From Bacteroidota bacterium (lineage in GTDB: Bacteria; Bacteroidota; Bacteroidia; Bacteroidales; GCA-2748055), in contig DAOWNM010000088.1 in assembly GCA_030642565.1 (NCBI GenBank), forward strand, positions 1-9,287: a DNA stretch of 9,287 nucleotides. Direction: 5' to 3'. Under the pieces are notes generated by a model, which was given only the letters and a program-made list of their open reading frames with translations, searched no databases and was not told the DNA's origin. The first letter of the stretch is position 1. Each line of letters opens with the position of its first letter. Positions 6,440 to 9,287 of this stretch are shown piece after piece. Position numbers and translations under genes: made by a program.

Positions 6440-7939
6440 CTATTTCACCAGCAACTCATCAAAATCCTCGGATAGTTTTATATCCTTCTGCCAGTCGTAG
6501 AGGGTAAGACCCCTCAGGTCATAATAGTAATTCCAGTAATTTCTTAAAGCCTCCACAAAACCCCTGCGGGCCACATCCTTCTCCTCCAGGGCCACATTCA
6601 GGTCGAGCACATCGATCTTCCCGATCAGGAACCGCTGCTTGGTTACCTCATAGCGAAGATCGGCAATGGTATCTGCCTTTGAGGCAATGACTACCTGGTC
6701 GTCCTGCAGGTTGAACTGCATCACCTGGAGGAAAATATTCTCATCAAAATTGATCATGGACTGACTAACATCCATTTTGACCACCTCCTGGGCCGACTGG
6801 GCCATGCGGTACTTTCCCTTTCCCAGGCCCCAGTCAAGGATTGGCACCTGGACTCCCACTTCCACGCGCTGCTGCCTGGCCAGGTCCGTATATGAATTAC
6901 GTATATCCTCATCCACTCCGTTCAGTCCGAATTGCGCAAACAGGTCGCCCCGGATCCCCTTTTGCGATCGGGCCAGGGCCACCGTACGCTCGGCCTCCAG
7001 CAGCTGTTGCTCCATACTCAGAATTTCAGGATTATTGGCTTTGGCTTCGGCCAGCGTTCTGCTATAGTCCATATGAATCTCCGGCACCTCATTGGGGAGG
7101 ATTAACTCCAGGCTCACCCTTTCATTGAATCCCAGGAAAGAGCGAAGCCTCGACTTCCGAAGTTCCAGGTCGATGGTGGCTTCATTGAGGGCTGTCTCCG
7201 AATTAAGGCGGCTTAGCTCCATCTGCAGCAGATCGTTCTCTGCTATGGTTCCCAGCTGGTAACGCCCCGTGGCGATCTGGTACAGCGTATCTGTATTGGC
7301 CATGTTCTTCTCAGCAATCTCCAGGTTAATCTGGGCCAGTGCCAGGTCAAAGAAATACCTTACAGACTGCTGACTCACACGCTCCATGGTATTGAGATAT
7401 TGCAGTTTGGCCGCCTCATACTTGATGGGCTCGATCTTCCGGTCCCATTTAAATTCATTGTAACCATTGATGGGTTGAAAGAAACCTATGGTCACCGGAT
7501 AGGAGAGGTAGTTGGTAGGTGGCTCCTCCCCGAAGTTATCATTTCTCTGCAACTGAGAAGACACAAACACGCGACCACCAGTAAGCCATATATTCTGATT
7601 CAGCTGCATATCCAGGGAGGTTCTCATGAAGGAACGTTCTATAAACTCTTCAGTACCATCGGGTTGAATAACACTCTCGGTGGCATTGGTCAGCGAAGGC
7701 AATGTGCCCTCCAGTGTCAATCCGGGCCTGTAACTGGCCTGGTGGGACCTGTACTCCCAGTAGCTGCTGCGAAACTGGTGCCTCGACATGAGTGCCATCA
7801 ATGACTGCTCATGCGCCACTTCGATGACCTCGGGGAGTGTGAGCTTTTTCATTTCTAATTCAGACTGCGACTGCGCAGAGACCTGGATTCCCAGAACCAG
7901 GCCCATCCATATTAAAACGTTACGAAACATATTATTCAT
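6440..7939 (-). CDS. TolC-family outer membrane efflux protein
   Basis: This protein of 499 residues should form a trimeric outer-membrane channel that spans the periplasm and completes a tripartite exporter. Residues 1-22 form a signal peptide with a likely cut after VSA (A22). The two structural repeats of the family are visible: one around 217-270 (ATGRYQLGTIAENDLLQMEL) and one around 430-480 (KQRFLIGKIDVLDLNVALEE). Each has the pattern of a long helix, then G-x-I/L-x-x-x-D-L-L, then another helix. No lipobox cysteine is present, so it is not an OprM-type lipoprotein. The start codon at 7939 overlaps the end of the permease gene by 8 nt, showing translational coupling. An alternative ATG at 7930 would remove the overlap and sits about 10 nt after an AAGG; both starts keep the signal peptide. 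Substrate unknown. Confidence 0.92.
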   Translation of the reverse strand: MNNMFRNVLIWMGLVLGIQVSAQSQSELEMKKLTLPEVIEVAHEQSLMALMSRHQFRSSYWEYRSHQASYRPGLTLEGTLPSLTNATESVIQPDGTEEFIERSFMRTSLDMQLNQNIWLTGGRVFVSSQLQRNDNFGEEPPTNYLSYPVTIGFFQPINGYNEFKWDRKIEPIKYEAAKLQYLNTMERVSQQSVRYFFDLALAQINLEIAEKNMANTDTLYQIATGRYQLGTIAENDLLQMELSRLNSETALNEATIDLELRKSRLRSFLGFNERVSLELILPNEVPEIHMDYSRTLAEAKANNPEILSMEQQLLEAERTVALARSQKGIRGDLFAQFGLNGVDEDIRNSYTDLARQQRVEVGVQVPILDWGLGKGKYRMAQSAQEVVKMDVSQSMINFDENIFLQVMQFNLQDDQVVIASKADTIADLRYEVTKQRFLIGKIDVLDLNVALEEKDVARRGFVEALRNYWNYYYDLRGLTLYDWQKDIKLSEDFDELLVK

Positions 7940-9281
7940 ACCTTAAAGATTCAATGGGATCCCTCTCGGAAGCCTTTTTGGCAGGCGAGTATCCGAAGAT
8001 AACACCAACAGATGCAGATACTGCAAAAGAGATAAAGACACTGATGGGTGTAACGATGGTGGCGATATCGGCAAACCGGGAGATCAGCCATGAAGCAGTG
8101 ATTCCTATAATCACTCCTATCAAACCGCCAATCACACTGATCAGCACCGCCTCGGCCAGGAACTGAACTACAATATCCTTCTTCTGGGCTCCAATGGCCA
8201 GTCGTGTTCCAATCTCCTTGATGCGCTCCATTACCGAAGCAAACATAATATTCATGATTCCGATACCTCCCACCAGCAGGGAGATGCTGGCGATGGCCCC
8301 AAGTACTATATTGAAGATGTCCTTGGTCCGCTGCTCCTGCTTCAAAAGCAATTCCGGAACAGTGATTTCAAAGTCCTTTACACTCTCATGACGCCTGAGC
8401 AGCAATCTGGCCAACAGGTCGGTGGAGGGCGCAAGCTCGCTCGATTCATTCACCTGTACAATAATCCTGTCCAGCTGGTTATAGTTGGATTCACTGTCCT
8501 GTCCGGAACTGAAACTGGCCATCATTCCACCAAAAAAAATCATTCCTTTACTCGCTTTGATCCTTGATCCGACCAGTGCCCGGTTCTGGTACCTCATCAA
8601 CATGGTTTTCACTGGCACATAAATGTTGTCGTTCATTACATTGACTCCGATGTTCTCGAACCGGGTCAGACTTACATCGTTCCTCTCAAGCACACCCACC
8701 ACCTTCAGCCACACTTTATCAAACTTAATATACTTGCCAATGGGATTCTCCTTGCTAAAAAATTTATTCTTGATATTGGCTCCGATCACACAAACCGGAA
8801 TCCCATTCTCCTCCTGGTAGACATTGAAAAAACTTCCCTCCTGCAGGGGAAGATTAAAGATCTCATAATAGGCATTGGAAACACCCAGCAGTTTAGCGCC
8901 GGCCCGTTTTCCATCCTTGAGTACGTAACTGTTCAGCGTGATCTCGGGCGAAGCCCTGTGCACTGTTGGAATCACCTCCTTTATGGCATCCACATCCTCC
9001 AGAGTCAGTCCGGGTGAAAACTTTTTCTTCTGCAACTCTCCTCCCGAATCATCACTATTTCCACCATTGGCCGGTTCAACAACGGGAGTCACCATAATAT
9101 TATTCACCCCCACCATCTTAATCTGCTCGAGGATCTCCTGCTGCGCCCCTTTTCCGATGGCCAGCATGGTGATCACTGCAGCCACACCAAAAATAATACC
9201 CAGAGCGGTCAGAATACTTCGCATCTGGTTGGCCATGATCGACTCAATGGCAATGACTATGTCATGCAAATAGCGACCCAT
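7932..9281 (-). CDS. MacB-like ABC transporter permease (FtsX domain, no ATPase domain)
   Basis: This inner-membrane protein of 449 residues is the permease half of a MacB-type (type VII) ABC exporter or mechanotransmission complex. It has one N-terminal helix (about 24-42, in SILTALGIIFGVAAVITMLA), a large periplasmic MacB_PCD domain (about 45-320), and three C-terminal helices (about 323-345, 374-400, 406-430). Family signatures are GGIGIMNIM (338-346), ERIKEIGTRLAIGA (352-365) and the C-terminal GYSPAKKASERDPIESLRYE. Unlike E. coli MacB it lacks a fused ATPase, so a separate MacB/LolD-type ATPase is needed, probably encoded upstream beyond the right edge along with a periplasmic adaptor. 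The periplasmic domain has extra sequence near residues 235-265 with a glycine- and serine-rich part. The ATG is 6 nt from the window edge and fits the family N-terminus, so the gene is probably complete. Confidence 0.93.
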   Translation of the reverse strand: MGRYLHDIVIAIESIMANQMRSILTALGIIFGVAAVITMLAIGKGAQQEILEQIKMVGVNNIMVTPVVEPANGGNSDDSGGELQKKKFSPGLTLEDVDAIKEVIPTVHRASPEITLNSYVLKDGKRAGAKLLGVSNAYYEIFNLPLQEGSFFNVYQEENGIPVCVIGANIKNKFFSKENPIGKYIKFDKVWLKVVGVLERNDVSLTRFENIGVNVMNDNIYVPVKTMLMRYQNRALVGSRIKASKGMIFFGGMMASFSSGQDSESNYNQLDRIIVQVNESSELAPSTDLLARLLLRRHESVKDFEITVPELLLKQEQRTKDIFNIVLGAIASISLLVGGIGIMNIMFASVMERIKEIGTRLAIGAQKKDIVVQFLAEAVLISVIGGLIGVIIGITASWLISRFADIATIVTPISVFISFAVSASVGVIFGYSPAKKASERDPIESLRYE

Positions 9282-9287
9282 TGTTAC

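Overview
The window looks like chromosomal DNA from a member of the Bacteroidota, most likely an environmental Bacteroidales/Marinilabiliales-type organism. Evidence for this: several perfect TAnnTTTG boxes (the Bacteroidota -7 promoter element) stand just upstream of genes; most genes lack a strong Shine-Dalgarno; and the gene families (cysteine-free type B L31, GlmU-like hexapeptide protein with a variant N-terminal domain, permease-only MacB protein paired with a TolC-type protein) are typical of the phylum. The genus cannot be told from the sequence. Coding density is very high: the longest non-coding stretch is 72 nt, so no gap over 300 bases exists. No RNA gene, mobile element, CRISPR array or long repeat was found.

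Layout. The left end (minus strand) holds a Wzx-like polysaccharide flippase that runs out of a short divergent promoter region around 1331-1378. From there the plus strand carries five genes: a Bax inhibitor-1-like membrane protein, a 490-residue cysteine-desulfurase-like class V aminotransferase, a two-domain GNAT-like protein of unknown substrate, type B ribosomal protein L31, and a GlmU-like sugar nucleotidyltransferase/left-handed beta-helix protein. L31 has its own well-formed promoter and is closed by a strong intrinsic terminator, so it is probably a separate transcription unit. The right end (minus strand) holds a MacB-like ABC permease overlapping a TolC-family outer membrane protein. 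These would form the inner- and outer-membrane parts of a tripartite exporter whose ATPase and periplasmic adaptor, if present, lie beyond the right edge.

How the genes fit together. The flippase, the GlmU-like protein and the exporter all serve the cell envelope, but the genes do not form one obvious pathway. The aminotransferase and the GNAT-like protein are only 20 nt apart and are probably co-transcribed; this pair is the least understood part of the window. I see no convincing undescribed system. The most useful leads are that enzyme pair, the repeated TAnnTTTG promoters, and the 1-nt convergent junction between the GlmU-like and TolC genes.
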